Assembly: GCF_020740795.1 (NCBI RefSeq)
Contig: NC_067302.1
Span: forward strand, 529,001 to 593,000
Reading direction: 5' to 3'
DNA: 64,000 nt
Source: Apus apus
Lineage: Eukaryota; Chordata; Aves; Apodiformes; Apodidae
How positions within the stretch are numbered: position 1 is the stretch's first letter; the number at the start of each line of letters is the position of its first letter. The translations under genes and the position numbers were made by a program. Below are positions 1 through 14,200 of the stretch, piece after piece. The notes beneath the pieces were generated by a model. That model was not told the origin of the DNA, did not search any database, and was given only the letters and a program-made list of their open reading frames with translations.

Positions 1-850
1 TCTCCAGCGTCAGCCCAGCCGGGCGCAGCTCCCCCGGGAGCTCCCCGGGCGCTGCAGGAACAGGGAGCGAGAGGCGGCACAAGCAGAGGAATCCTGGCCC
101 TGCCTGTCCCGCCAGCGCCAGGCTTCCCAGAACGTTTCCAGCATCTCCCAGAGTGGTAGGAAACACATCTAAGAGCCCGGAGCGCTTAGTGCCAGAATCC
201 TGCAGCAACAGCGAGGAGCGTTTCCGATGGTGATTTTCACACTCGGGAACATCAGTCAGGACTGCTGTTAAAAACAGTTCCTGCTGCAGCTCCACCATGA
301 AGTTCAACGATGTAAATAAAGATAGAGGAGGAAGGAGTCCAGCAACTACAGCAACCTCCAGTCCAGCCAGCTGGACTGGTGTTCTCAACTCCAGTTTTTA
401 GAGGACTAAGACTAGAGTAAGGATGGATCCCACACATAATGTACCCAGGCTCACTGAAGCATGGGGATGAGGAAAGTGCTTTCATTTTCCTATGGAGAAG
501 ATACTGAAGCAGACAGTGCACACAGTTCCCTTCCCAGACTTTAGCATGCAGACTTGAAGTTCTATCAACAAATAGCTGATCAGAGTTGACCCTACACTGT
601 CCTGGGGCATCAGATCCATTCTCCTGTGATGAGCTGTTCTCCAGGGCTCTGCACAGGAGTTTTGCCTATATCCATGTGAAAGTAATTCAGTGTTTTCAGC
701 TAGTTCCATTCTTAAGAATCAGGGACCACAGAACTAAAGCTGGAAGAAGCACTGCCAATGCTGATATAAAGTCTTCTGTCCTGTTTACAGAAGGAACTGC
801 AAACATTTCCTGTGCTAATGTCTAAACTGCAAAGAGAAAGAAGCTCTGAC
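1..850. other. Intergenic sequence beyond the 3' end of STX12
   Basis: No coding exon was recognised. The first ~200 bases are GC-rich with several CpGs and could be the outer edge of a CpG island belonging to a neighbour outside the window. In mammals the gene following STX12 is PPP1R8, but nothing here proves it. The rest is ordinary AT-richer sequence. Confidence 0.5.
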
Positions 851-2187
851 AGAGGCTTTTAAAAGTGTTTATTGAGGGTTGTTAGATGGAATGATGGCGC
901 AATAGTGCAAACCACTGTGCAATTGGGAGAACACACTCCCTTCCCAGCTTTCACATTTACTTTTCTATAGAGGAGACATGGAATAAGGATTAAATACAAA
1001 ATGGGTCAGTATGCTGCATTCACCACACTCTGTTTGGCTTTGGGCAGATTACTGTTCCCTCAGTGCATGCCAGTTCAGAGCTACATTGAAGCAGGGAGAG
1101 GCTGATACCTTCTGTCCAGCTCTACTAGCAAGACAGTTGGAACCAGTGATCTTTTTCATTTGCACACACATTCTGTGTTTGAAAAATCTAGCACTTCACT
1201 CGGTCAGTTTCTGCACTTTTTGCTTCATAAAAGAATGAAAATACCAGATGTTCACAAGCCACACATAATACTTACTAATACACTACAAGTGAGCTTCAAG
1301 AGTACTTCTTCAGAAGCAAGATTCCAGCTAGTATCTATCCTGCTAGCTTGTAAACTTAAGTGCCCTCCTTCCTCTTCTTTGTGTGATTTTCTCCCTGGAA
1401 TCTTCTAAAAACAACTACGAGTGAGCAGCTAAACATTTATTTCTAGTGCTTGAGAGTCAGCATCAGAATAGATTTATTTGTCCAATAATGAACCACCAGC
1501 TAGTTTCTCCAAGGAAGGTGAATTGTTAGATTATAAGTCAAAACATCCTGTCCTCAAATGCTGCATTTTGGAAAAAAACAACCACAACCACGCTCAAAAA
1601 TTTAAACAATGCAGTTACAAGCCTCAAGGCTGAACTGACCAGCACGCAGTGGTTCCAACTATGATCCATGCCTACTTCTTGCCATTCAAATCTGTAACAT
1701 CTTTCTCTTCAAGAGAATCTAGAACCTCAGTCACTTGGAGACTAATAAAACCAGGAGGCAGATAGTGGAGACTTTAGAAACTACTGGATTAAGGTAATGT
1801 GAATCAGCCTTGTGCCCTCTTTGAATGTCGTTCTTATTCCAGTCCAACATAGTTACTTAGACATATAAAATGTTAAGTTGTGCCACTTGTCAAAAACAAG
1901 ACATCTCCAATTATTGATCAGACTTCAGCATACAGTTGGGAGAAGGAATAATACATTACAGAAAGCAAAACCACAAGATTTTAGTTACATAAAACAATAT
2001 CATTTGTATATAAACTCATAAATACTGTCTCCATGGTTCACTAATTTCAGTACTATTTATCTGCACATTAGATGCTAATATCTATTACTAGAAGTAGTTC
2101 CAGCTTGTGCTCTCTCACGGTGGTCAATTAATTTCCGAGACTAGTCAGCCAGTTTGCTCTGAGGGAAACAAAATCTCAGCAATAAAA
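851..2187 (-). other. STX12: Probable 3' UTR of STX12
   Basis: This stretch directly follows the STX12 stop codon on the minus strand and holds no coding exon. It is AT-rich, as 3' UTRs usually are, and ends just past an AATAAA on the minus strand. The length (~1.3 kb) is inferred from that signal. A shorter or longer transcript is possible because other A/T-rich signals occur. Confidence 0.5.
868..873 (-). terminator. STX12: Candidate polyadenylation signal of STX12
   Basis: AATAAA on the minus strand, followed 20-45 bases later by a T-rich stretch that could act as the downstream element. It is the best canonical signal found after the STX12 stop codon. Confidence 0.45.
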
Positions 2188-2286
2188 CTAGGTTCCATGT
2201 GAAGACTTCCAGATAAAGAGTCCTAGGATTATAGAAGCCACAGCGAGACCAATAATCAGGATACAGATCTTCTTACGGGATTTCTT
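2188..2286 (-). CDS. STX12: STX12 coding exon 9 (membrane anchor)
   Basis: Encodes the basic juxtamembrane KKSRKK, a hydrophobic anchor ([20 protein letters not shown]), the short tail KSSHGT and a TAG stop. The acceptor is TTATTAG. Confidence 0.93.
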   Translation of the reverse strand, partial: KKSRKKICILIIGLAVASIILGLFIWKSSHGT

Positions 2287-5200
2287 CTAATAAAAGAAGA
2301 AAAAAAAAGCCACTGGCATCAGGAACAGATGACAAGAGGACAGAACAAGCCTATATTTGGCAAACTAGAGCACTTCATACCCATACTCATTCAAGAGAAG
2401 TAACCGGTGTAGTCTGAACATTTTTATATGTTCCTTATATGTAGTATCATGCAGCTTGCATGATACTACAGACAAACATTTGTAGTTTTAGGAGGACATT
2501 GGTCTAAGAGACGCAGTTATGTCAAAACGTGGAACATTTTGCTTCCCGTAAGGAAAACATAAGCTTTACTTCAACTTGACCACACCTACCAGATGCTTTT
2601 CATCCTAAAGGGACAACACCATGGCTTCAAACGAAAGCCCAACATTTCTAGCTATTTAGATTTTCCAGGTAAGACCAGTAAAACAGCCAAGCAGCTCTCC
2701 AATACAATCTCTCCTTGGCCACGACGATTTGGTGTAGAAATACTATTGCATTTCTGCAGTTTAAATGATTTAATATAGTTACTGTACTTTGATTTTACTG
2801 CTTTGATCACTTTATCCATCATAGGCAACTACAGTCTGTCCATATACAGCAAGTATTTTTAACTTAGTATCTCAGAATATGAGGACAGTTAAAGATAACC
2901 ACTTCCTTCGCCATCCAGAAAACCAGATCCAATACATGTCCAATAGCTCCCAAACTCAGATTTATATAAAACCTCAAAACTTTATAAAGGTAGCCATGAG
3001 GAGAGAGAGAATACTATTAAATACTGTGAGATACTAAAAGATACTTTCCCTCCCCTGCACTGGAGTTTTATTGATTTCTAGTACCTCCCCACTTCACAGC
3101 TTGGAAGAATCCACTATTTTATCTTGTGCGGAAGCCAAAGTCCCAGCAGTGAATCTCTCTGTGGGACTGACTGAAGCAGAACCCTTGTTCCCTCACAGAA
3201 CCTGAACCTACAGGGATAATGATGAAAGAACTTACAGAAAACATCCAGTATCATACATAAAGGAGACTAAAGCAGCAGAGATCTGAGGGCACAGGGAGGA
3301 CAGACTTAGGGACAGAAATTCAGCAGTGAGAAAGAAGGGTGCTGCAAATCCCAGTCACCAGAAGTTTCCCAAGTTTGGGCAAGGATTTCCGCACGTCAGT
3401 GTCTTGGCTGATGTTTGTAAGATGGATACAACATAAAAATTTGTTCCCGTGTGACTGTTTTGCTAACTCCTGAGAAGGGCAGCTAAAGACAGCTCAACAC
3501 TTAAGCTTGCTGAGCACACTGACATGAAGGAACAGGTTGACTATGTGTCCTCTGAAGTAGAAGGGTAATTTCAATACCATTTTTGACTCAAGTGCTTTAT
3601 CTGTTCCTTGCAGCATAATTTTAACTGAGTGCCAATTTGCACAAGCAGTTTTTAATGGCTTCTTTGGTGTGTTGCAGTCCTCAGTATGTGTCTTGTTATG
3701 CCTGTTCCATTATTGCTCAATTGCACATTGACAATAATGCAAGGAAACTGAATTTACCTGATGATAGGCAGCTCTCTGTAACTGCTCACTGGCTCTTTCC
3801 ACATGGACTTCTGCACTTTCCACATTTGCCTCTATGCTATCTATAGAAAAAGAAGAGAACTCATTGTAAAATATGTCACAGCTTCAGTGTTAAAAGAATG
3901 ATCAGAAATACAATGCTTTTTTACACAAAACACTAGAAAATGTAATATTTGTAGGCCAAAAAAAAAAAAAAAAGGTAAATTAACTAAAAAGAAACTTCCT
4001 ATTATCCAAACACACTTACCAATCATATCTCCTTGGTCATGAATCATCATTGCCAAATCCTTAAATATCTGATTGACATCCAAAATATCTGCCTGAAGAC
4101 AACAGTTTGACACATTATAACAAATATTGGTTACAATTTTTCTAATCCTCATTCATAACACCTCTTCTGACCATTGCTCAAAGTGTCAGAAGAGATACCA
4201 TCATCCCCTGACTGAGGTGCCCTGATGTCCCTGTTGATGGAACCTGGGATTAACACAAAAGCCTACAATATTCCTGCTACTCAAAACTGGTTTCATTATA
4301 CTACCAATTAGCACAGTATGGAATTGAGATGAACACTGTGACAGGTGTTGCTCCTACCATCTCTGAAGAACTACCAGTCAACACCAAAGGAAAATATACC
4401 TAGTCTCCTTCAACTGAACAGAGACTGCTCTTGGCATCAATCCTATCTGCTAGGAACTCTCTTCCTTCACCTTCAGCCCATCCAAATAGTTAGCACCACA
4501 CAACTTCTTTGATTTATCTCCCAGCATTTTTAACTCTGCAGGATTTACTGGTCACCTCTAATTGCCTGATTGCTGTTTCTCGTTCTTTAAGGAGCTGAAG
4601 GTCTTGTTCAGTTATTGCCATGTCATCCTCCTGAGCCTGCATCTGATTCCAATCTTCACCACTGGAAAGAGATGGAAAGAAAGTACAATTCTCTGAGTAG
4701 AGGCACTTCCACATTCCATTTATAGCCAAAAGCCAGTGAGTTAAAGTTGAAAAGTTTCCTACAGAAACAACACTCAAGTTCTTGGCTCTTCACTGATTTG
4801 TGACAACAGTTACAAATTGGAACAATTGAAAAAAGGGACAGATCAGGAAAAGTGAACAAACTAGGAAGCAGTTACATGCATAGCATAGTCTGTTCTAGGG
4901 TGTGAGTTATCAATAGATTACAGAAGAAACCTCCTTATTTCAGTTCTGCTTTTTTTTTTTTTAATAAATACCTGTACCCTCCTTCCCTCTCACCATCTCC
5001 CAAAAATAGAGAAATGAGGGTGAAAGTTTTGACAGAGCGCAGCCTGTAAGCACAACATTAACAGAAGAAAAGAACACCTGACATCTGGATTCAAAGATTC
5101 TCACTTGCTACCTGGCATTTGGAAATATTAATAAAATGTTTTAATATTTTAATCCATTAGTCTAGTATGAGCTTCAAACTCAATCACACACCAGAAGAGA

Positions 5201-8200
5201 TGTTAAGAAACAATTAACTCCACATTCCAGTCTACCTCTCTCCTGATGAGCTTCGTAACTGCTGCACAAGTTACATCAATTCTAGTAAAGGCAGAGCCTA
5301 CAACACAAAGCCATCTGCATTTTCAGCACGGGAAGTTCTGCCAGATGAACAGCCCCCCCTTCCCAACAAAGGGAAGTGTGCTGGAAAGTAACACACTAAG
5401 TAACAACACTAACTAGTAAGTTTTAAAGTCTCAAATTGCCAATTGAAATGAAGATAAACTACACGACTAGGTTAAAGACAGCTGATCATCCCAGCAGTTA
5501 AGTTCTGAGATTACAGTAGGGTATTTAAGGCAGAAGCTTCTGACACAAGAACAAATTAAAATGTGGAGCAGCTGCTGCTACACTCACCAAGCTAAGAGCC
5601 CCTGCACAAGCAGCTGCTTGTCTGGCTGCCCTTGCTTTAGTGAGCAAGGCCTTCAAACTCAATACAGCACCTGTATAACTGAACAACCCGGGGGTTTCAT
5701 TCCTGACTCAGGGTGTGGAAACACATGGCTAAAGGGGATGTACACCACACAGCTGACCAGATGAAGGGCAGCTTGTAGAGGAAGAATGTATAAACGAGAT
5801 GTGTAACCTAGGTCCTTTGCTTTAGAAAGTTAAAGGATTTATACAGATTGGGTCAGCAGATTTCCTCCCAGTTTTCTCAAACACAGAGAGTAGAATCCAA
5901 CACAGTAATCACAGATGCTTCTGGAATTCTCTCTACTGGCACTGTAGAGTTGATATAACATTTTACATACCTACCTGCTATGCAGGCCCACTGTTACTGC
6001 AGGAACTGTCTGACAGGTGACAGTAATGCTGTCTTGTTTAGCATGTTCTGGGATTAGTTTGTCAGTGTCCAGGACTTCTCAATTTAAGGCAGCCTCATTC
6101 TCTACCCTGTAATAGCTCCAGTGGGGCTGCTAGAGAACACCTAAACCCATGAAATAAATTTACAGCTCTTTGTGGAAAGAGTCACAGTGAGGGAAAGCCT
6201 GTCTGGTTTGTGCTCACAGTCCAGAAAACCAGGAGCTTCATCTGCCATAGACCAGGGACTCTCCTGTTCCCCTCAGGGCAGTGATCACACAACCTATTTT
6301 AGGAGGATACTATACTGTCCTGTGCAGTTAATTTTTATATTGCATTTTACAAGAACTGTAATATTAGCATTTCAGATCTTTCTGCTTTGCATTCAGCTAG
6401 CAGACCCTAGCCCAAGTTACAGTAACATTCTTACCACAAAAACTTTAGTTACACATAGTCAAAACTATACATCAAGAGTACAAGAAGCTGTTACCTATCA
6501 AATGAAACAAGCTGTTCTTCTCTGAACCGCTCATCAGCCTGGAAGAGATAAATAAGTTATTAGTCTTGCAGACTAGCAGGACCACTTGCAAAATCAGCAG
6601 GAGTATCTTGAAAACAAAGGCATATATTGCCCAGAGTACTTTCAGGATGCCACTGTCACTTCAACTTTCTGATTTAGCTTAGGTTCGTGAAGATTAGATT
6701 TAGATTCATCTTTCTATTTAATTTTTAGATTCAGATTGTCTCTGCAAATCCGAGGCAACTGAGGGTTCAAAAGCAGATAGTGCATTTACTCAGATCAGCT
6801 GTCATTGTTACTTCCTTTCTCAACACGTAGCAAAAAATTTAGAGCACAATCCAACTGCAACCTTGTAGAAATTAAGAATGCAGACTTAACACAAAGCCTC
6901 AAGGCAAGGGGAGAAAAATACTTTCACTGGCCTTTTTATGAAGAATTCTTAGTAGCCACAGGGCTTAGTCAAAACATAACAGGGAGAAAGTTTGAACACA
7001 TGTTGGAGATATCAGTAGGACAGAAGCTATAATAAAATAACAAAACCTAGTGTGAGATTCAAGATGTAATTTAAGGTGTGGTAAGCTTGCTGATGACCTC
7101 TTAAATTTTATGGTCTAGGGCTGATGAAAGGGAAAAGAACAGTCTGCAATACTTTGCTATTAACTATCATTTGACTCCCCATCCCATCCTCCACAACACT
7201 TGCAACTATCAGAATTCCTTCCCTCCTCTACTAACACTGACAAGCAGCACACGAAAACGAGTGTCTTCCAACAGCTGGAATTACAAAACCAGCTGAGGCC
7301 TCATCTGCACTCAGTAACGTGTCAGTAGACAGTTATGAATTTGATAGGCAAGTACAAGATCTGTCAAAGGACTTGTAGTTCACTGTATCAATAAACAATT
7401 CCTATAAATACTTACAGAGATACGGGAGCCAGCTCTCACCCTTGCTACAGTCTCTTTTTCCTTCTCTGACACCCGCCTCTGTACTGCCTGGAAGTTATTT
7501 AAGGCCGTGGAGAAGTCATTCATTAAACGTTCTTTCTGAAGCCTCTGCTGGCGCTGAAGAATTTAAACAAAAAACATGTTAAGTGTCCAGATATTTCCAA
7601 TAACGTAACTGTCAGAGTCTCAAAGAAACCATCATGGTAACAGCAGCAATGAACACTGCATTCCAGTGATCTTTTCATACCAGCTTTCTGGGATACTGGA
7701 GAGAACAAAGAGCCCACCACACCTGAATTCATTAAACCAAATGCTCCATAACATACTCCCTGCAAAACAGCTTTGTGCAAGAAGGTTCTCTAATTTCAAC
7801 CCAGTTTTAAGTCTGAAGCAGAGAGGTTTTCTACACCATTACTTTAATTCATATCACATTGCAGTGATCTACCACATTTAATTACAAACCTTCTGGATAC
7901 CTACAATACCTTTACTCTCCATTCCTCTACTTAGCTAGCCTGGTAGTACTTAACTTTCTCTTGTCCTGACATGACAAGCCCTTTAACTTTCTTGCAAACA
8001 TAGGAAGAGCCACATTTCCAGAACTAACAACTAAAATTGATTACCCAGCTTCATAAGCTGTCTCTCCCAGCCAGGCCACAATAGAGGCCTGCTGTTATTT
8101 GACCAGACAATATCCTTAGTCCTGATAACCATCTCAGTTTATCTTTTTTTCCAAATACATTAGTTGCATATTCCTTTCCATCCTCATTTTACAGTATCAA

Positions 8201-11200
8201 CTTATTTAGCCTCGAGAGAATGTCTCCTTCGAGAGCTGAGACACCCCAGTCATAGGAAAGAAGACATTGTGAAAAAACTTGTGCCAAATACATTAATACT
8301 GTGGTCAATGCTAATGTTTTCCTTTAGAGAGACTGCCAACAGCTGTCTCAAACTGCAGGCTTTCCAGTACTGTAATCCTTCAAGGAGTTTGTATCAATCC
8401 AACAGCCATTTCAAGGGAAGAAAAGTCGAACTTTTAAAATGTTTTTTCCCTATGAGAAGCCACACCAGCAGCCTCACAATACACTGAAGCTTCCATGTGA
8501 GCCATCTGGAAGCTACAAGCCTTCTGCAAAAGATCTTCAGCATGTGGATGCCAGCTCCTGCAAATTTTGACTGGACAGCTCCAACAGGCCTCTCTAGGCT
8601 GCAAAAGTCACTGCTGCATTCAGCGAGGCACGTGACAAGATTTTGTTCACCAGAGGGAGATTAACTGAAAAATATTTGCTGAACAAACAGGCAAAAATGG
8701 AGCCATGCTTAAAAATTACACAGAAACCTTTAAATACAGAATTAGACTAAGACAACATCTGCTGACCCATATTCACAGACCATTCCACAATAGTATCACA
8801 AAAGCAGATATATATCAGTATTGTAGTAGTGATTTAAAGAAGAGCAAGAAAATGCCAACAGCAGAGGACTTTCCCATAGGGAGGGGGAAGGCAAAAGACT
8901 ATTTGGCAAAATGATAAAGTCCCAATATCACTGTATTTTGCTTAATTCAAATATCAGCAAGGAGACTCAGCTTCTCCCTGACTCCTGGCCAATAAATCAC
9001 ATGCAAGGGAAAGCTTTTTGGCACAATCACATTTCATACTGATGTGCACTTTGCTATGAGTTCTGATCCTGAAACACTGCCTTGCATCACCAAGCACTTC
9101 ATAAACAAGTCTGTTTTTCAGACATTTACTCAGAAAACCAGAACTGCTCTCCCGAAACACTCAGGGCTTCTCATTTTTCAGCGAGGAAGTTTTATACCTG
9201 TTTGCCCCTGGGAAACAGTGTTTTCCCAGTGTCATGTGTGCAGCCAGTTTAATGTGTTTCCCTACTCCACCAACATCCTTCATCGCAAAAGGCTGCTGCC
9301 TCTTCAGCTGTGGCAACCCCAGCTTTGTGAGGCTGTGATCTAAGCTAGTTTCAAGAAAGGAGTGATTTAAAAATAGGTTCAGACAAATTTTATGTGCCTA
9401 CCTGTTCAGAAGCAGATAGAGGAAGTGGTAGAGACCCCAGCTCCTTTAAATACTCATTGGTCTCTTTGGCAAGGCGGTTTGCAGAATGTTGTAGCTGTTG
9501 TCTGAAATTAAAAGTTCAAAAGTAGTTACATCAACTCCTACCTAAAAAGCAGTCTCTGAGCATTTCAGCTTCCAAAATAATGACCAAGTAGGAGTTCTGA
9601 GATCACACATCTTTATGGTTTCTTTTTTTTTTCACCCTAACAGAACAGAGATGTACTTTTAGCTTTTACCATCAACTTTGATGGACTACATTTGAAAAAA
9701 AAAGGTTCAAAGTAGTTCTGTGCTCACTGCTAACTAGTATAATACAGTAGTTTTAAAAAGATATTCTCCATGTCATGAGAGAGAAATTCAAGGCAGAGAC
9801 AGCTTTCTTCAATGAACATAATCACTCATGTAGGGTTAATTCCTTGTGGTACCAATTAGTAACTAACTGTTCACTTGAAAACCACCAACTCCACTGGTTA
9901 AGTGTACATTTGATAAAAGTACAGAGACTCAGAAATATTCAGCTCTTATATTTTTGTGAAAATTAACGGTCAGAGAGAGGAAGGATCCAGCTTCTACTTA
10001 GGGAAATGCCAGCTTTTCCCTTGAGCCTTTATGTTTTCCAACAACATTGCAATTCAAAGCTATAATTACGATGGATCTAGTGCAGCTGCACCTTCATTAG
10101 TACCACAAGAGAGAAAGACACCAGTTACACTGAACTTAAAGACATCACCTTGAACATCAAAAATGCAGTTTATCAGAATGAATGCTAGTGATTCACAGAG
10201 AATGGAACTGCAAGTTTATTTTGCAGCCATATGCACAAAAACTAATAGTGTAAATCAGGAAGATACAAACACTAAAACGAGAACCCATTTTCAATGGATG
10301 CAAGATGCTTAAGCACAAGAAGTACACACATCAAAGTATTCAGGCTGCATTACTGTGTGAGTTGACCTGCAATCCATGAGCTGAATAAACCACCCATGCA
10401 TTTTTGTTTTAAATTTGTATGGCAGCTGACAATTTGTGGAGTGCAACCACTGGAACCTTCAAGAGGATGGTCATTTCTACAATGAAATTAAATGGAAAGA
10501 CATTTGTTTGGTCACCAGCGATTAGTTCTTTAATCCACCAATGAAATACAGATCAAGTCAGCTGAGCAGCTCAGGCAAACAAATTCCTTTCTCTCCCAAA
10601 GGGGCTCTGATCTCATCCTTCACATGTAGTGAATGTAGCTGTCATCCCAAGATATGAACTTATAAAAAACCCAGCAATTATAAAAAGCAGGGATGGTGCA
10701 TAATTAGCGGTTCAAGGTACAGTCACATGAAGCCATAAAGGAAGAGTTTACTTTCAAGTTTTCTTTTTTAACTCCAGAAATCTTTCTTCCCATAACTTGC
10801 TATGTATTCTTTAAAAGTTCGTAAAATATGCACAGATATACAGACACCCTGTGCAGTCTCTCTAGGACTCTGCTTGGACTATGCCTGTTTAAATGTCTTC
10901 TATACTGTCTCACTGGTATATTCTGCAATGACATGTAGCACATAACATTGCTAATCTTTCAAGTGCCTAAATCTATTTGTACTACAAGCTACTTTTTCAT
11001 CAACTATGGGTCTTCCTTGCTATTTCTCCTTATTGCTCTCATGTAAGGATGAAGTGCTACATTAATTTCTTCTAAAATACAAGTGAAGCTACTACAGATA
11101 CTCCTCAGAGTACAGTTAATGCACAGGTGATGTACTACTAACCTTTTTAAATAAACCACCCCTGTTCCTAAACATTCCTATCCCACAGTTTTGAATGGCT

Positions 11201-14200
11201 TCTCCAGGGTCCTGCAGAAACATCTTAATTTCTTCAAGCAAACTACTTTACACAGCCAACACACTGTTGGTCTTTAGGACTGTATTAAATGTATCTAGTA
11301 AAACATCTCACACCAAGTAACTCAGTCCCTTTAAGCACACAGACAGAAATGAAATAACCTACATAAACTTTAGCTCAATTACTCACAAGTTCTCCTGAAG
11401 CTTGCTGGAATCCTGCTTTGTTCCCAGCTGGCTCATCAAATTCTTTATTTGGGCAGCTGAAGATACAGAGATCACAAGATAGTCAGTAAGACAAGTTCTA
11501 GATTATTTTATTCCTTCTTGAATGTATTCTGCTAGCATTCCCCAAAGGAATGCTCAAAGTTTCACTTAAGCTGCAAGACGACACTTACATTCTTTGTTTT
11601 AAATGCAAGGTGTGTTTTAAACATCCCCATGTAGACATGATCCAGTCTAACAGACTAACTTTCAGGTAAAAAAGTGATAGTGAGGCCTATGTCTCTGAAG
11701 ACAAGTCTGAAGAGCTAAAAGCTTGTGCACTCCTCTTCCTCAACCCTTCTGTTTGTTTCTACCAGCCTTGCTATTTCTGTATTTTAAGCTATTACTGCTG
11801 CAGGACAACTTTATGACACTGTGTTGCCACTTCTATGTATTGTAAAGTTACTTAAATTATTAGTGCTCTGTTGAAAAAAACAACAACCCAAACCTCCAAA
11901 AAACAGCAGAAAAGGAAAAACCAAGAGCTGCTGTCAGTTAAAAATCTGAATTTTTCTACTCATGGTAGCCCAAACCTTTTGCAACACTGGCAGGGTCCTT
12001 CAAGAACAGCAGATAGCAGTGGTGCACTTCATGGTGAGCTTGCTTCAATTTGAAATCATCTTGTAGCCAGGAGAGATATTCTGGACCTCTTTCTCCCCTA
12101 TCTCCTACGCTTTTCCACTGTTTCCTTTGTGTAGGCACTAGTGATCATGTAACCACACAATGAATCATCAAACCATTACACTACCTGAAAAGCAAGGACC
12201 ATCTTCTCTCTCCACTACCTTAGGTTTTTTTTGACAGATCAACAAGCTAATCCACCTGATTCTGCAGCTGCACAATTTTTAGCATTCCTAAAGATGCTGG
12301 GTGCACCACTTTCAACAGTAGGACAGTGTTTGATTTGCCCAAATTGATCATGAACTGGCACACTACCCCATCAAGTGCTGAAAGAGGCAAAACCAAGAGA
12401 GGATCAACTTAACACAATTCTACAGGTGGCTGAATTGAGCTGACAAGGCTGATGAGTTCAGTGGGAGCTACTCCCAATTCAGTGACATACTACTATTGGA
12501 ATTTCCACTTCCAGCTTGGAGCAAGCCACTTCAGTTGATTAAATGTGTTGCTGAAGGAACATCAGGTTCCTATGATAGCCACTTCTTTTAAAGTGATGTC
12601 TGATGGCTTCAAACAACAGCAGCTCAGCAAAGGCTGGAATAGGATGTAATCAGTAATTAGGCAAGTCTTCCAGCTTTTGCATCCAGCCAGGGTATTCTCG
12701 CTGAGAATTCTAGACTCCTGTTAGCTCACAGCTGTCAGGAAGGTCAGAAACGTTCACAGTCAAGGTAAACTGACAAATGGCTCTACACCAATGGACTGTA
12801 CTCTGTGTGTGGGCATCACCAACTCTGCAAATGGCGTTTGTACAAATATTTGTATATAACATCTAGATATTCTGTGATTTATTTTTTTTTCTCTCTGTTA
12901 GAGGAGATTGCTGCACAAGCCCCATTTCCACACCAGGTGATGTGCTTTTTGTCCTGGTCTGAGCCAGGTGCAGCACTTTGCTGTGCTGGGTGGCTGGCTG
13001 TGCTTAGCTTGTTTCAGCCCACAGCTGCACAGTCTGCACAGAACGAGAGCAAAGTGTCTGGGAGGCCAAAGGAAGGGGATGGAGCTCTCTAGCTTTATTC
13101 TTTGGATAGAGGGTACATGCATCAACACAGAGTGAGCTCCCTCTGCCAACAGCTTCCAAACCCTTTCAATTTTTGGCTATAAAGCCTGCCACATAATATT
13201 AACACTTAAGATAGCTTAAACCATTTCAGTCTCTGCTCTAAATGCTTATGTAAAGCAACAGTTTTGCCAGCTCAGGTCACCAGTTTTTAGTACATTTTAT
13301 GTGAAATGCTAACTCTGTAGAGTTCCCAAAAGGACTGATTAATAGTCAGCTGCATCCACTGTTTGCTTGCTGTTTTCCCTGTAAGGAATGAAAGGAGAAA
13401 TGAAGACAGGCTTAAGGCTCCAATATATCTCTTCTCCTTGAATGGAAAGTTTTTATAAAATTTGCAATAAAGTGAATTACCATAACATTAAGTCACAAGG
13501 TCTGTATGTTCCCACCCACCTTGATAAATAATGTAAGGCTATTTGTTTCACTTGAAGTGTGTCCTATGGGAAAGTGAAGCTGAACTGCTCAGAAGGGGAG
13601 GCTCCCAGGGAGACATCCCATGGAAGGGAGGGGAGTGTAAAAAAAGGCAAAACCCAGAAAACCCATGTTATTTGGTCAACTTAAAAGGAACTCAACTAGC
13701 AGCCATGCCTATACCAAAAGGAAATGAACGTGACTGAGCAAAAGCAAAGCACCTTCAGAAATATTAATGACTTTGTGTATCGGGCTTAGAGAAGTCACCA
13801 AGTTTCAGAGGAACCAACACGTTCAACTGGCCTTGCCTCTGAAAACTGCACGGGTGCTTGGGCACTGAACGCCTTTTTTAGCAGAGGCAGCATCTTTAGG
13901 AAGGCAACACACCAAAGACTGTCCAGAAGAGACTCCTTTAGTAAGCAGTATCTCAACAACCAACACCGGGATTTCCACGGTTAGCTTACAGTAACCTTCT
14001 CTAACGACCACGGACCCTGCATCGCCACCCACCGCCCCGCGCAGCGCCCCGCAGGCCCTGCCAGCGGCCTTCCAGGGCCTGTGCCAGAGGCCCGCGCCGG
14101 GGGGACCCCCGCGCTCCCCGGGGGCTGCCCAGCCGGGAGCCAGGCAAGAGCCCCTCGTGCCGGGGCGCAGAGGGGCCCAGCTCCGCCGGGAAGAGCACAG